Below are positions 17,459-26,614 of a stretch of DNA of 64,000 bases, in pieces. Source of the DNA: Sphingobium sp. SYK-6 (GTDB lineage Bacteria; Pseudomonadota; Alphaproteobacteria; Sphingomonadales; Sphingomonadaceae). The notes below the pieces were generated by a model. That model worked only from the letters and a program-made list of their open reading frames with translations, was not told the origin of the DNA and did not search any database. A program made the position numbers and the translations under genes. Positions within the stretch are counted from its first letter, which is position 1; every line of letters starts with the position of its first letter. The stretch spans positions 2,131,001 to 2,195,000 of the forward strand of contig NC_015976.1 of assembly GCF_000283515.1 (NCBI RefSeq), given 5' to 3'.

Positions 17459-19501
17459 TCAGGCAGCCTGGGAGATCTGATCGTCGTTGTCGGCGTCGAC
17501 GATCCCATTCGGTGATGCATCACGATCATCGCCCGATGCGCCCTGTTCACCAGCGATTTCGGCAGGGCCAAAGCGCATGGCTTCCGGAAGCCATGCAAGC
17601 GCCCGTTCCTTAATCTCGGGTTCGATGATGACGTCGCCTCCGAAAAGCCGCTCGGCCGAGGCCGAAAGATCGTGCTTCTTGGAACCGGCGTAGCGCGATT
17701 GCAGCTCCAGTCCGCCGATCTCCTGGAACAGGCTGAGAATGGCGGGCTTGGTCAGCTTGTCGAAGTAGGTGAGCGCGGTTGGCCGCCACCAGGCCGCGAC
17801 ATCGATCTCGAGCTTCGTTCCGAGGTGATCGAGGAAGGTTGCTTCGCGGCGGCCGATCGGGACGGCCTGCAGCGTGCGCGCGATCGCCCAGCCTAGCCAG
17901 GCTGCACGCGCCTCATCGGGGAGAGCGCAGAAGGCGTCGTAGCGATCCGCGATGGCCTGGTGATTGACCCAGCTCCGGTCGAGCGCTTCGTCGAGCTTCG
18001 TCCATTCCGCCACAGCGGCCGTTTCCGGCTTGAAGTCGGCGAGGAGACGGGCGGGAGCCGAGGCGCGGAGATCGCTCGGAATGTCGAAGGACGAGAAGCG
18101 GCATTCGCGATCGACCATGATGAAGGTGCCCAGATTCAGCGCGAACGCCGGATTGCTGGCAACATGAACCGCCAGCAGTTCGGTTTTCATCATCGCCAGC
18201 ATTTCGCGCAGGCGCTGGCTCATCACCGGGCCGATGATTCGCGCTTCGTCCTGGCCAGCCTCTCCGGCGAGGATTTCGCCGTCGGTTTCGCCATCCTCGA
18301 GACTTGCATCCTCGTCATCTTCACCCTCTTCGTCGGTGGCGACGGGCGCGACGAACAGTTCCTGGTGAATATGCGGCTGACCGTCCGGCCCGATCACGAG
18401 ATAGGCGAGCACGCTCGCCTTCTGCTCGGCATCGACGATCGGCTCGCGTTCGACGATGGTGGACAGTTCGGTCTGGAGGGCGGTGTAGCGATTCTGGTCC
18501 TCCTCGTCTGGCTCGCAGCCTTCTTCCTCGAGTTCGGCTTCCAGTTCGGCCAGTTCCTCCCTGATTTCCAGCTTGCGCTGTTCCTGCTCCTCGCTGAGCG
18601 CCGGCGCCTCGACCGGCAAAGGCGTCAGGGCGTAGGTATCCATATAGGGGACGCGCGTGTTGGCGACGGGACGGACCTCGGCAAAGCCTTCCCGCTCGCG
18701 CAACATGTCCGCTTCGGCGGCGAGTTTCATCATCGCAAGCTCGTCGACGATATGGGTGTCGATCCAGCGTTCGTCGTCCGCGTCCGAATAAAGATCGGCA
18801 TCCTCGATCCGCCCGCCGGCAGCTGTGTAAGCATCACGGCCGACCAGCAAGACGCGGGGGTCGTTGCCGCGATAGCTATAGTCCTTGATGCGGCGGCGAA
18901 TTTCACTGACGGAATTGCCGGCGTAGCTCTCTGAGAGCATGTCCCAGATCGCTTTCTGGCGGGCGCTGTCAGCCGTGGTGCAATAGGCCTTGGCGACATC
19001 GAGCGTGATCTCGCCATTCTCGAGTGCCTCGAAGATCGGCTCGGCAAGGTTAGCGAGACGCAGGCGGCCCATCACGAAGCGTTCGGTGAGCCCGAACCGC
19101 TTGGCGACGTCGGCCGCCGTCTTGCCCTCGACCTCGATGATATCCCTGAAGGCGCGGCATTCCTCGCCCGGCCCCATCGGAAGCCGCTCGAAATTTTCAA
19201 CGAGGCTGACCTCGCGGCCATTCCTGGCGTTGTCGAGGACCAGGACGGGGATCGCATGATCGGCCGGCAGGCTGCCCTTTTCGATCAGGCGATGCACGGC
19301 ATCTAGGCGGCGACCGCCGGCGGTGATCCGGTAGTGGCCCTTCTTGCGCGAGACCGGCACGCCGACCAGATTCTGGATGAGGCCGTGGGCGAGGATGCTG
19401 GCTTCCAGTTCCGCGTCGGCATCCGTATCGGTGCGGGTCCGGACATTGACGGGCGATTTGGTGAGATTGGCAGCGGGTACGGGAATGGGAGTCTGGGACA
19501 T
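17459..19501 (-). CDS. ParB/RepB/Spo0J-like protein, long form
   Basis: 680 residues. The N-terminal ParB/Srx-like domain is clear: IPVPAANLTKSPVNVRT, LEASILAHGLIQNLVG and GHYRITAGGRRLDAVHRLI. It is followed by a helix-turn-helix region (GKTAADVAKRFGLTERFVMGRLRLANL). A long C-terminal half includes a strongly acidic stretch (EEGEDDEDASLEDGE) near residues 400-440. ATG 19501 has GGAG 6 nt upstream and is chosen over 19606. No ParA gene is adjacent, so this may be a stand-alone ParB-like nuclease or maintenance factor, as found on alphaproteobacterial integrative elements. No parS-like palindromes were recognised nearby. Confidence 0.85.
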   Translation of the reverse strand: MSQTPIPVPAANLTKSPVNVRTRTDTDADAELEASILAHGLIQNLVGVPVSRKKGHYRITAGGRRLDAVHRLIEKGSLPADHAIPVLVLDNARNGREVSLVENFERLPMGPGEECRAFRDIIEVEGKTAADVAKRFGLTERFVMGRLRLANLAEPIFEALENGEITLDVAKAYCTTADSARQKAIWDMLSESYAGNSVSEIRRRIKDYSYRGNDPRVLLVGRDAYTAAGGRIEDADLYSDADDERWIDTHIVDELAMMKLAAEADMLREREGFAEVRPVANTRVPYMDTYALTPLPVEAPALSEEQEQRKLEIREELAELEAELEEEGCEPDEEDQNRYTALQTELSTIVEREPIVDAEQKASVLAYLVIGPDGQPHIHQELFVAPVATDEEGEDDEDASLEDGETDGEILAGEAGQDEARIIGPVMSQRLREMLAMMKTELLAVHVASNPAFALNLGTFIMVDRECRFSSFDIPSDLRASAPARLLADFKPETAAVAEWTKLDEALDRSWVNHQAIADRYDAFCALPDEARAAWLGWAIARTLQAVPIGRREATFLDHLGTKLEIDVAAWWRPTALTYFDKLTKPAILSLFQEIGGLELQSRYAGSKKHDLSASAERLFGGDVIIEPEIKERALAWLPEAMRFGPAEIAGEQGASGDDRDASPNGIVDADNDDQISQAA

Positions 19502-19675
19502 GGGTTTCTCCATTGGTGCGGCTCGCTCATCGAACCGCCCATCCCCTCTTCCTCCCCTCTTGCTGCGTCGGGCCGGGACGGCACGAGACAGGATCGCAGG
19601 CGACATGGATTGTCAGCGAGGGAAGCGCTCATGCGCTCGTGGCAGCGAACAGGTTTTTACGCATTGTCATGATCG

Positions 19676-20605
19676 TCACGCCGCGCGCGGCATGTCCTCG
19701 AGCACCTCCGCCCAGTCATTATGAGGAACGGGGGGCCATGGGCTGAACACCTCCAGACCGCTATGCTGATGGACTAGCCGGATCTGGCGGCTCGCTTTCC
19801 ATCCCGCCACATCCCTGTCGAAGAGCAGCACGAGGCGTTCCAGTCGGCTGGGCAGCAGGACATGCGCAGCGCGTTCGGTGCCGAGCGTTGCCCAGACCGG
19901 GATTCGATGAAGGCGCATCGCAGCGAGCGCCGTTTCGATTCCTTCGGCAAGGCCAAGAATAGTGGTTGCAGGCGCTAGCTGCACGGCGCCGCGGCCAGGA
20001 CGTCCGAGCATCATTCGCGGGTCGGTCAGATCATTGGCTTTCACGGCCGCTACGGGATCCAGAAAGGTGCGATGAATGGCAACGATCCGATGGCCCTCGC
20101 GGACTGCGGCGATGAGCGCAGGTCGAAAGACTGCAGTCCTCCCCCGCCCCAACGGCGTGCGCGGGTTGTAGCGAAGGTCGCGCCAGGGCGGCATGAGGAA
20201 ACGGTTGGCGAGATAAGCTTCGGCGGGCGTGCCGGCGATTGGATTGGAGGCATCCCAGACACGCAGCGCCGGCCCGGATCCGGTTTGAAAGGGGCGGTGC
20301 TTGATCGATGAGATCGGGGCGCCTCGCTCGGGCAGGTCCAGGTGAAGGCGGCGGATAGCCCGCAAGACGGCGATCGTGTCGCAGCCTGCGAAGCATTTGA
20401 ACAGCAGGGCGGAGTCGCCGACGCGAATGGAGAGGCTAGGGTCATGATCGTCATGGGCGGGGCAGAGACAAAGCCCCTGGCCGCCGCTCCACCTGCCGCC
20501 GAGACGTTTGACGAGATTTGCGCCCGCTGCCTCGATTTCTTGCAGCCGCAGCGAGTCGGCACATAGCGCGTTGCGGCGATGCCGGTCAGGTTGGACATTG
20601 CTCAT
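19676..20605 (-). CDS. CHC2 zinc-finger/Toprim (primase-like) protein
   Basis: 309 residues. A zinc-finger N terminus (CPAH at 48-51 and CFAGC at 71-75, with DDHDPSLSI between) is typical of CHC2 primase-like proteins. The C-terminal part carries Toprim signatures: LGLAEGIETALAA with the conserved Glu, then LVLLFDRDVAGWKASRQI with the DxD. This matches DUF7146/Toprim proteins of mobile elements, expected to take part in replication priming or DNA processing of the element. It lies between the parB-like gene and a sigma region-4-like gene, all on the minus strand. Confidence 0.8.
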   Translation of the reverse strand: MSNVQPDRHRRNALCADSLRLQEIEAAGANLVKRLGGRWSGGQGLCLCPAHDDHDPSLSIRVGDSALLFKCFAGCDTIAVLRAIRRLHLDLPERGAPISSIKHRPFQTGSGPALRVWDASNPIAGTPAEAYLANRFLMPPWRDLRYNPRTPLGRGRTAVFRPALIAAVREGHRIVAIHRTFLDPVAAVKANDLTDPRMMLGRPGRGAVQLAPATTILGLAEGIETALAAMRLHRIPVWATLGTERAAHVLLPSRLERLVLLFDRDVAGWKASRQIRLVHQHSGLEVFSPWPPVPHNDWAEVLEDMPRAA

Positions 20606-20735
20606 GCCATCATATCCCTGAACGGCCGGGGACGACGTTCGCGGGGGAATCGAGGTGCAGTGGAGCGGGGATCAGATCTGGCTCTGATTTGGCGATAGCG
20701 CTGGAGATGCCGGTCAGCTTGCGAGAGCAAACCGT

Positions 20736-21017
20736 TCAAGACGCACGCTCCTCTTCAAAACGGTGTATTGCGCGCAGCAGGTGTCGGCGCACCGTTGCAG
20801 CGGATAGATCAAGCCGGATCGCGATATCATCGACCGGACATTTCTCGATGAAATAGAGTTCGAGTATCCGTCGGCCAGGTTCCGGTTCGGAGCGGATGAT
20901 GCGCCGCAGGCATCGTGTGTCTTCACGCAACTCTCTTGCGGATCGCCGCCTGGTTCGCATGCGCGACAGAATTGCGGATACAGCTTGAACCATTTTGGTT
21001 GGGGTCCGGGGAGGCAT
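20736..21017 (-). CDS. Small sigma-70 region-4-like DNA-binding protein
   Basis: About 93 residues from ATG 21017 (start uncertain; the frame is open to 21095). After a basic helical N terminus the C-terminal half reads RRILELYFIEKCPVDDIAIRLDLSAATVRRHLLRAIHRFEEE, a region-4-type helix-turn-helix with no region 2. It could be a stand-alone activator or an anti-host sigma mimic rather than a full sigma factor. It is divergent from the luxR-like gene, with about 230 bp between them. The intervening sequence around 21110-21160 is AT-rich and probably holds one or both promoters. Confidence 0.6.
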   Translation of the reverse strand: MPPRTPTKMVQAVSAILSRMRTRRRSARELREDTRCLRRIIRSEPEPGRRILELYFIEKCPVDDIAIRLDLSAATVRRHLLRAIHRFEEERAS

Positions 21018-21247
21018 GGCGCAGCTCACGATGTCGTTGAAATCCGGGCGTAAGCCCGCTTCTCGCCTCACTCTCCCCTTCCGGTTCACGACCAATTTGC
21101 GTCCGTGAAATGAGGGTTGTTACCCTGTTGAAGTAACAACTAAATTTTTGCTTTGCAGCATTTTTGATAGGACTTCGGGCCCGACGGTTCTTGAGCGGCG
21201 ACCGGCGGACAAGGCTATTTCGCGGCCCGCTCCAGAAGGAGCCAGAC

Positions 21248-22003
21248 ATGCTACATTCCCAGGAATATCAGTCCATCATTGAGGCCTTTTACGACGCGAG
21301 GGACAATCAGGACATTCAAGGTGTTCTTGAACATCTCACCTATTTCCTGGGCTTCCGGCATTTCGCGATCGGGCATCATGTCGATCTTCTCAATCCACCA
21401 TCCACGTCCTTCGGTGTCTCGAACTACACGCCTGGCTGGCTCAGCGAAGTCTTCCATGAGGGTTACTATATGGATGATCCCATCCATTTCCTGTGCAACG
21501 GCCGAAATACAGGTTTTATCTGGCCGGATCCCCATCTGTTGAAGCGCTTGAATGAGCGGCACCGACATATCCTCGAGCGGGGCGCGCTGCGCAATTTCCA
21601 GGCCGGCTATACGATCCCCGTCCATCTTCCTGGCGAATATTCAGGAAGCTGCACATTCGCCACGCCCTTGTCGGGACATATCTCACGGGAAGTGCTGCCT
21701 GCCGCCTTCTACGCAGCTTCTCATGCGTTCGAGGCAATGCGGCGCCAGGCCCGCATGGCCGCGGGACTGAGCGTTGAACCCCCTCCGGAGATCACGCCAC
21801 GACAGCGGGAAGTCGTGTTGCTGTTGGGGCAAGGCAAGAGCTACGCGGAAATGGGAGATATCCTCGGAATTTCCGGGAATACGGCCCATCAGCACTGCAA
21901 GGCGGTGTTTCGCTCATACGGCAACATCCAGCGGTGCAATCTGATCGCCCGCGTGCTGTTCGACGGTCTCGCCAGCTTCCCGGAGATGCTCCGAAAGCAC
22001 TAG
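21248..22003 (+). CDS. luxR: LuxR-family acyl-homoserine-lactone receptor
   Basis: 251 residues from ATG 21248 (AAGGAG upstream). The N-terminal autoinducer-binding domain shows NYTPGWLSEVFHEGYYMDDPIHF, matching the W...Y...DP ligand-pocket pattern. The C-terminal LuxR HTH reads ITPRQREVVLLLGQGKSYAEMGDILGISGNTAHQHCKAVFRSYG. It lies 78 nt upstream of the luxI-like gene on the same strand, forming a cognate pair. It is expected to bind the acyl-HSL made by LuxI and regulate the cassette or element functions. I did not recognise a lux-box palindrome in the gaps before luxR or luxI. Confidence 0.9.
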   Translation: MLHSQEYQSIIEAFYDARDNQDIQGVLEHLTYFLGFRHFAIGHHVDLLNPPSTSFGVSNYTPGWLSEVFHEGYYMDDPIHFLCNGRNTGFIWPDPHLLKRLNERHRHILERGALRNFQAGYTIPVHLPGEYSGSCTFATPLSGHISREVLPAAFYAASHAFEAMRRQARMAAGLSVEPPPEITPRQREVVLLLGQGKSYAEMGDILGISGNTAHQHCKAVFRSYGNIQRCNLIARVLFDGLASFPEMLRKH

Positions 22004-22081
22004 CAATACCCAGTTCCGGTCATAGGAGTTTGTTGTTCATCGCACCGATGATGCCCTTTCCACCAACGAAGGAGCATCATC

Positions 22082-22708
22082 ATGATCGAGATTTTCGAAG
22101 GCGCGGAATGGGGCGAGAGCTCTCCCGTGCTGAACGGCATGTATCGCGACCGGAAAAGGATATTCGTCGATCTGTTGGGTTGGGACGTGCCGGTCGTCGA
22201 CGGCGCCTATGAAATAGACCAGTTCGACGACGAGCATGCGATCTACGTCGTCGCTACCAATGAGCGCGGCGAGCATGACGGCTCGATCCGTCTGCTTCCG
22301 AGCGTTCGCCCGCATGTCCTGGGCAATATCTTCCCCGAACTGTGCGATGGCCCGGTGCCATCGGGCGAGCATATCTTCGAGCTCAGCCGTGCCTGCCTTT
22401 CGCCGCGTAACCGTGCGGCGCGCAGACTGCAGGTCCGCAACGCGGTCACGACGGCCGTCGTCGAGTTTGCGCTGCTTCGGGGCATTCGCCGTTTCACGTG
22501 CATCGCGGATTCAGGATGGCTGAGCCAGATCCTGTCGCTCGGATGGGACTGTCGGCCGCTGGGCTTGCCCAGGGAGATCGCGGGCCTGAGCACCGGCGCG
22601 CTCGTGATCGAGATCGACGGCGATACGCCCGACAAACTGCGGTCTGCAGGCACCTACGTGCCGATGCGTATCGTCCACGCCCACGCTGACGGCCGCGCCG
22701 CGGCCTGA
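22082..22708 (+). CDS. luxI: LuxI-family acyl-homoserine-lactone synthase
   Basis: 208 residues, AAGGAG before ATG 22082. The family invariants are present: R..F...LGW (RKRIFVDLLGW), E.D.FD (EIDQFDDEHAIYV), GSIRLLPS, and FELSRACL with the conserved Glu/Arg, followed by the acyl-chain-binding C-terminal half. It makes acyl-HSL from S-adenosylmethionine and an acyl donor in the cytoplasm. The signal's chain length cannot be read from sequence. It is directly followed by the PhyH dioxygenase gene 12 nt downstream, suggesting one transcript. Confidence 0.92.
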   Translation: MIEIFEGAEWGESSPVLNGMYRDRKRIFVDLLGWDVPVVDGAYEIDQFDDEHAIYVVATNERGEHDGSIRLLPSVRPHVLGNIFPELCDGPVPSGEHIFELSRACLSPRNRAARRLQVRNAVTTAVVEFALLRGIRRFTCIADSGWLSQILSLGWDCRPLGLPREIAGLSTGALVIEIDGDTPDKLRSAGTYVPMRIVHAHADGRAAA

Positions 22709-22720
22709 CGGAGACATCCC

Positions 22721-23635
22721 ATGACCATCATTGCTCTTGACCGGCTGGTGCCGGATACGAAGTCGTGCTGCGAGCGCCTCGAGGCGGACGGGTACTGCAT
22801 CATCCGCAACGCCGTTCCGTCCAGCCTGGTCGACAGGCTGGCAAGCGATCTCGCACAGGATTTCGCAGCGACCCCGCATTCGGTGGGGCCATTCTATGGA
22901 GAGACAACCCGGCGCTTCCACGGTCTCCTGCGGCGGTCACGTCAAATGGGGCGCTTTGCGCTCGACCCGCTGGTGGTAGCGGTCGTCGAGAGGTTCCTCC
23001 AGCCCTGGTGCGACACGATCCAGCTCAACCTGACGCAGGCGATCGAGATCGAACCGGGCGGCGTGGCACAGCCCCCGCACCGTGATCAGGACATGTGGCC
23101 CGTCCACACTGCCGGCGTCGAATATATGATCAACGTGATGTGGCCTTTCTCCGCGTACCGGGCGGAAAATGGCGCCACGTTGATCTGGCCCGGCAGTCAT
23201 CGACGGCAAAATGAGATCGTGATGCCCGCGGAAGACGCGATCGCAGCGGAGATGGATCCCGGCGATGCGCTGATTTTCCTTGGGTCCACCCTGCACGCGG
23301 GCGGCGCCAACAAGTCGGCCAATTCCCGCCGGGGCATGATCATCAGCTATAGTCTTGGCTGGCTCAAACCCTACGAGCTGCCGTGGCTGGCCTATCCGCC
23401 CGAGATTGCGCGGTCCCTGCCCCGGTCTCTCATGACGCTCGCCGGATACCAGGCGCATCGCCCGAACCTGGGAACCTATGAGGGGCGTTGTCCATCGCTG
23501 CTGCTCAATGCCATGGGCGATGGAGCGCCAGGTGCGGTCGATGTTCTTCGCCCCGAGCAGGAACGGCTGATCGCCGACTATCGTGCGGGCCGGATTCTAC
23601 CGGATTTTGCCGGTTCGCCGCCCGAGGACGGATGA
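22721..23635 (+). CDS. Phytanoyl-CoA dioxygenase (PhyH)-family oxygenase
   Basis: 304 residues. Fe(II)/2-oxoglutarate oxygenase motif: HRD in QPPHRDQDMWPV (H.D), distal His in LGSTLHAGGAN, and a downstream Arg in SRRGMIISYS for 2-oxoglutarate. It starts 12 nt after luxI with GGAGA before the ATG. A phyH-type gene beside luxI has been noted in other sphingomonads (recalled, not checked). Possible roles are hydroxylating the AHL or its acyl precursor, or making another QS-controlled metabolite. The substrate cannot be deduced. Confidence 0.85.
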   Translation: MTIIALDRLVPDTKSCCERLEADGYCIIRNAVPSSLVDRLASDLAQDFAATPHSVGPFYGETTRRFHGLLRRSRQMGRFALDPLVVAVVERFLQPWCDTIQLNLTQAIEIEPGGVAQPPHRDQDMWPVHTAGVEYMINVMWPFSAYRAENGATLIWPGSHRRQNEIVMPAEDAIAAEMDPGDALIFLGSTLHAGGANKSANSRRGMIISYSLGWLKPYELPWLAYPPEIARSLPRSLMTLAGYQAHRPNLGTYEGRCPSLLLNAMGDGAPGAVDVLRPEQERLIADYRAGRILPDFAGSPPEDG

Positions 23636-23641
23636 GCCGCG

Positions 23642-23983
23642 ATGGTCCGCCGTCGCATCTGCAACGCGCTGGTCGAACAGCCCGGCTTCACCGAAAGTGA
23701 ACTGGGCCTCGATCGACGCCAGTGGCCGGTATGGATGATGTTTCTGGATCTTTACATGATCGAACAGAAGGACATGGAGGAGGTGTTCAGACAGTTTGCG
23801 CGTCTTTCGGGTATGTCTGTAACGACGGGTTTTCGCCGGACGGTCGAAATGGTCGAGGCCGGAATGCTCGACCGGATTCCGCACCCTGACGATCATCGGC
23901 GCAGCTTCATCCGTCTGTCGGCGCGAACAAGAGCTGGGATCGACAAGGTCATGGATGATCTCGCGAAATTGCTGTTCCCGTGA
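23642..23983 (+). CDS. MarR-like winged-helix regulator
   Basis: 113 residues. ELGLDRRQWPVWMMFLDLYMIEQKDMEEVF leads into a winged helix (RLSGMSVTTGFRRTVEMVEAGMLDRIPHPDDHRRSFIRLSARTRAGIDKVM), with the DDHRRSFIRLS wing typical of MarR proteins. It begins 6 nt after phyH and likely belongs to the luxI-phyH transcript. It may regulate that operon or respond to a product of the dioxygenase. Shorter than a typical MarR because the first dimerisation helix is brief. Confidence 0.75.
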   Translation: MVRRRICNALVEQPGFTESELGLDRRQWPVWMMFLDLYMIEQKDMEEVFRQFARLSGMSVTTGFRRTVEMVEAGMLDRIPHPDDHRRSFIRLSARTRAGIDKVMDDLAKLLFP

Positions 23984-24159
23984 TAAGCGACATCACCTTG
24001 AAGTGGGCAAGGCACCATCCAGGGCGATGCGACAGGATATTGATTGTAAGCAGCCTCACGATTCCCGCCTGCCGTCGGAGCGCGCATTGCAGTGTGTCAG
24101 ACCCTCAATAATCGAGAGCAGCTGGGCCAGCTTCGGGATCGATCCAAGGTGGGCCTGGG

Positions 24160-24393
24160 ATGAGTGAGGATATTGACACGGGCCGGATCGACGAGGCGGT
24201 GCTTGCTCTGCTGTGGCACAATTTGCGCGGTACAGGGATGGCCTGGAAAGGCTTTGACTGGGATGCGATGGAACGGCTCCATCAGCGTGGGCTCATCACC
24301 AATCCGGTCGGCAAGGCCCGCTCCGTCGAGCTGACGCCAGAAGGTCGGGAAGAAGCCGGACGTCTTTTTGATGAGCTGTTCACGCGCCGCTAA
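24160..24393 (+). CDS. DUF6429 family protein
   Basis: 77 residues: MSEDIDTGRIDEAVLALLWHN, then GMAWKGFDWDAMERLHQRGLI, NPVGKARSVELTPEGREEA and a C-terminal LFDELFTRR. This pattern matches DUF6429, a small winged-helix-like family often found near mobile elements. Its function is unknown. The start codon ATG overlaps a G-rich stretch with no strong Shine-Dalgarno site. The about 215 bp that follow, up to the AbiEii-like gene, hold no gene I can support. Confidence 0.75.
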   Translation: MSEDIDTGRIDEAVLALLWHNLRGTGMAWKGFDWDAMERLHQRGLITNPVGKARSVELTPEGREEAGRLFDELFTRR

Positions 24394-24609
24394 AGCGGTG
24401 TCGATGGCTGGCGGAAGTTCGGATAGTGAAACGTCCCGGCACGGCCTGTTTGTTGCGCTTTTCGTACCAGCGCCACAGCTGAGGAGCCGGGTGGATCTCA
24501 GCGCATGCTGTGGCGGCGGAGGGTTGCCGTCGGCGCCGGCACAGGCGGACGCCGAAGGCGGCGGACGGGGAAGAAATCGAGGACTGATTATGCAGACGTT
24601 GGCGACTCA

Positions 24610-25518
24610 TTAGTTCAGCCAGGGACCGAGAAATCCGGCCATAACATCCGCCGCGCGCCTTTGGCGGAGAAGGCGAGCGTTGCGAAGTTCCTCGTCGGCC
24701 TCGACATCGGCGTCGTCGTCCTCGAACCGGGCGACGGCAACGGGCCCATCGCGCAGATAGCTCTCGTCTGGATTGGGATCGCGAAAGCGGGCAGTGAGAC
24801 GAGCGATCGCCTCGTGGATGACGTCGGCATGTTTGCCTTCGAGCGCCCGGTGGAATGCGTTGTGGACGGCTTCAAGCCCGCCATCATGATGTTCGATGCA
24901 ATAGACCAGATCATGCGCGTCCTTGCGCTCATGACGCTGGTCGTAGGCGAACGCCTTCAGGCAGGTGAAGCTGACGATGTCGGCATAGCGGATGGTCTCG
25001 GTGGCCCGTCCACCGCCGTTCAGCAGATCCGCCGTGATCTCGACGCGTTCGTGCAGGTCGAACACGATCGAGGCATGCGGAATGTTGATCGCGGTGACAT
25101 TGCCTTCGGTCGGCAGCTCCTGGACCTTGCCGCCACCCAGTTCCGGCGAATCCGCGAGGAATTCAAGAATCATCTTGGCGCCGCCATCGATCTCGGTCTG
25201 CCAGCGCCAGGACTGCTTGGCGCCTTTGTCGTTCTCGGCGCGCTCGAATTTCATCGCCTTCAGATTCTCTTCGAGCGTGCTGTAGGCGTCGGTGTTTGTG
25301 AGGATGCCGACATCGACGACGATATCGACATCGCCGGTCCCGGCGTGGGCCGGCACCTTTGGGGGACGCGCGGTGACCAGATATCGAGGCGCCAATCCCC
25401 CGACCAGGAAGACCGAATCCTTCCACGGGCCGAGACCGCGCAGCAAGGTCACCAGCACGCGTTCGCACGCCTCGGTTACAGCGGTGCCGTAGCCGCCGAT
25501 CGTCTGGGGCTTGGTCAT
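24610..25518 (-). CDS. AbiEii-like nucleotidyltransferase toxin
   Basis: 302 residues. The nucleotidyltransferase core is visible: VFLVGGLAPRYLVTARPP followed by GTGDVDIVVDVG with the catalytic D.D, then a C-terminal helical region (YADIVSFTCLKAFAYDQRHERKDAHDLVYCIEHH) typical of AbiEii/AbiGii-type proteins. It follows the AbiEi-like gene with a TAATG one-base overlap, so the two are translationally coupled. In the known type IV-like systems the toxin transfers nucleotides to tRNA and arrests growth during phage infection (family knowledge). Intact here. Confidence 0.78.
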   Translation of the reverse strand: MTKPQTIGGYGTAVTEACERVLVTLLRGLGPWKDSVFLVGGLAPRYLVTARPPKVPAHAGTGDVDIVVDVGILTNTDAYSTLEENLKAMKFERAENDKGAKQSWRWQTEIDGGAKMILEFLADSPELGGGKVQELPTEGNVTAINIPHASIVFDLHERVEITADLLNGGGRATETIRYADIVSFTCLKAFAYDQRHERKDAHDLVYCIEHHDGGLEAVHNAFHRALEGKHADVIHEAIARLTARFRDPNPDESYLRDGPVAVARFEDDDADVEADEELRNARLLRQRRAADVMAGFLGPWLN

Positions 25519-26603
25519 TACGCGTCGAGCCTTTCCGAACGCAGGTGCGCTGCCATCTCACGGGAGCGGCCGGAGCCTTGCAGCAAGTCGAGATAGACTT
25601 GCAGCGGCGAAGCGAGCCGCACGTTCTCGATGCTTTCTGCCACGGTGACATCGCCCCGGGCGCGGGTCTCAAGAAGGCCCAGGTTCCAGCCTTCGCTGAC
25701 GGCGCGCGCATTCAAGCGTTCCAGCGCCTCTTCCTGCCGGCGGCCTGGTTCGATCCGGCACTTCACCTGTGAGATGCTCGACAGGTAAGGCGCATAAAGC
25801 TGGGCGGCTGCTTCTGCCGTCATGGCATAGGCCGCGTCGGCATCGCGGCACGCCCGATCCAGCTGCTGGGCGAGTTCAAGCGCGTTGTTACCGGGAACAT
25901 AGTAGCGCGCGAGTTTTGGCGGTTTCTGGTCGGTGATGTAGCTGGACCATGCGTCCACCAGCGCCTTGGCTGAGCGCAGGCGTCGCAGTTTGGAGGGGCC
26001 GGCGCCCTCGACGTCGACCCATTCACGTCGCTCCAGTTCACTGAGGGTCGCTGAAACGGTAGCCGGTGACACTTCGGTCGATTCTGCCAGCTCCTTGACA
26101 CTGAGCCATTCGGACCGGCGATCAAACACGGCCTGGACGACCCGCGCCTTCTGTCCCTGGAACAGGGAACCGAAGATCTTGGCATTCTTCTTCTGGACTG
26201 GGCGATCGACATAGACGAAAGCATGGCGGGCGGGGATGTAGAGCGATCCGCCAAGGTCATAGAAGCCAACCCGCTCTTCGCGCAGGATGTCACGCGCGCC
26301 AGGGGAGATGGCACGCGCGACAAAGAAAGGCAGGATTTCGCGATCGTTCGGCATGTGTGCGAGGTGGTTGCGCAGCTGCCAGACGGTTTCTCGCACGTCG
26401 CGCGGAAAGGCCTCGCGCTTGGTTTCGACAAGGAGCTGGACCGCCTGCCCGCCGATCTGGGCATCAATCAGCGCATCGACCCGCCCACGCGGCCCGACCG
26501 CGACCTCGCGCCCATCGATTTCGGCATGGCCGCCTGGTAGCATCCTGATCGTATCGATCAGGCCGTTCAGCAGCTCATGTTCTTCAGCCTCATATTTCAA
26601 CAT
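25518..26603 (-). CDS. AbiEi-like antitoxin/repressor
   Basis: 361 residues. An N-terminal nuclease-like or DUF domain (VDALIDAQIGGQAVQLLVETKREAFPRDVRETVWQLRNHL, resembling a PD-(D/E)xK core) precedes a winged helix (RSEWLSVKELAESTEVSPATVSATLSELERREWVDVEGAGPSKL), then a C-terminal toxin-binding region. This is the organisation annotated as type IV AbiEi family antitoxin in larger forms. An inverted repeat lies immediately upstream (26615-26666) and is the probable site of its autorepression. Confidence 0.75.
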   Translation of the reverse strand: MLKYEAEEHELLNGLIDTIRMLPGGHAEIDGREVAVGPRGRVDALIDAQIGGQAVQLLVETKREAFPRDVRETVWQLRNHLAHMPNDREILPFFVARAISPGARDILREERVGFYDLGGSLYIPARHAFVYVDRPVQKKNAKIFGSLFQGQKARVVQAVFDRRSEWLSVKELAESTEVSPATVSATLSELERREWVDVEGAGPSKLRRLRSAKALVDAWSSYITDQKPPKLARYYVPGNNALELAQQLDRACRDADAAYAMTAEAAAQLYAPYLSSISQVKCRIEPGRRQEEALERLNARAVSEGWNLGLLETRARGDVTVAESIENVRLASPLQVYLDLLQGSGRSREMAAHLRSERLDA

Positions 26604-26614
26604 ATTTTATGTCC

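Noticed and set aside
24394..24609. 76-codon minus-strand frame after the DUF6429 gene
   Set aside because: Low-complexity, no ribosome site, no recognisable motif; could be a remnant but cannot be supported.
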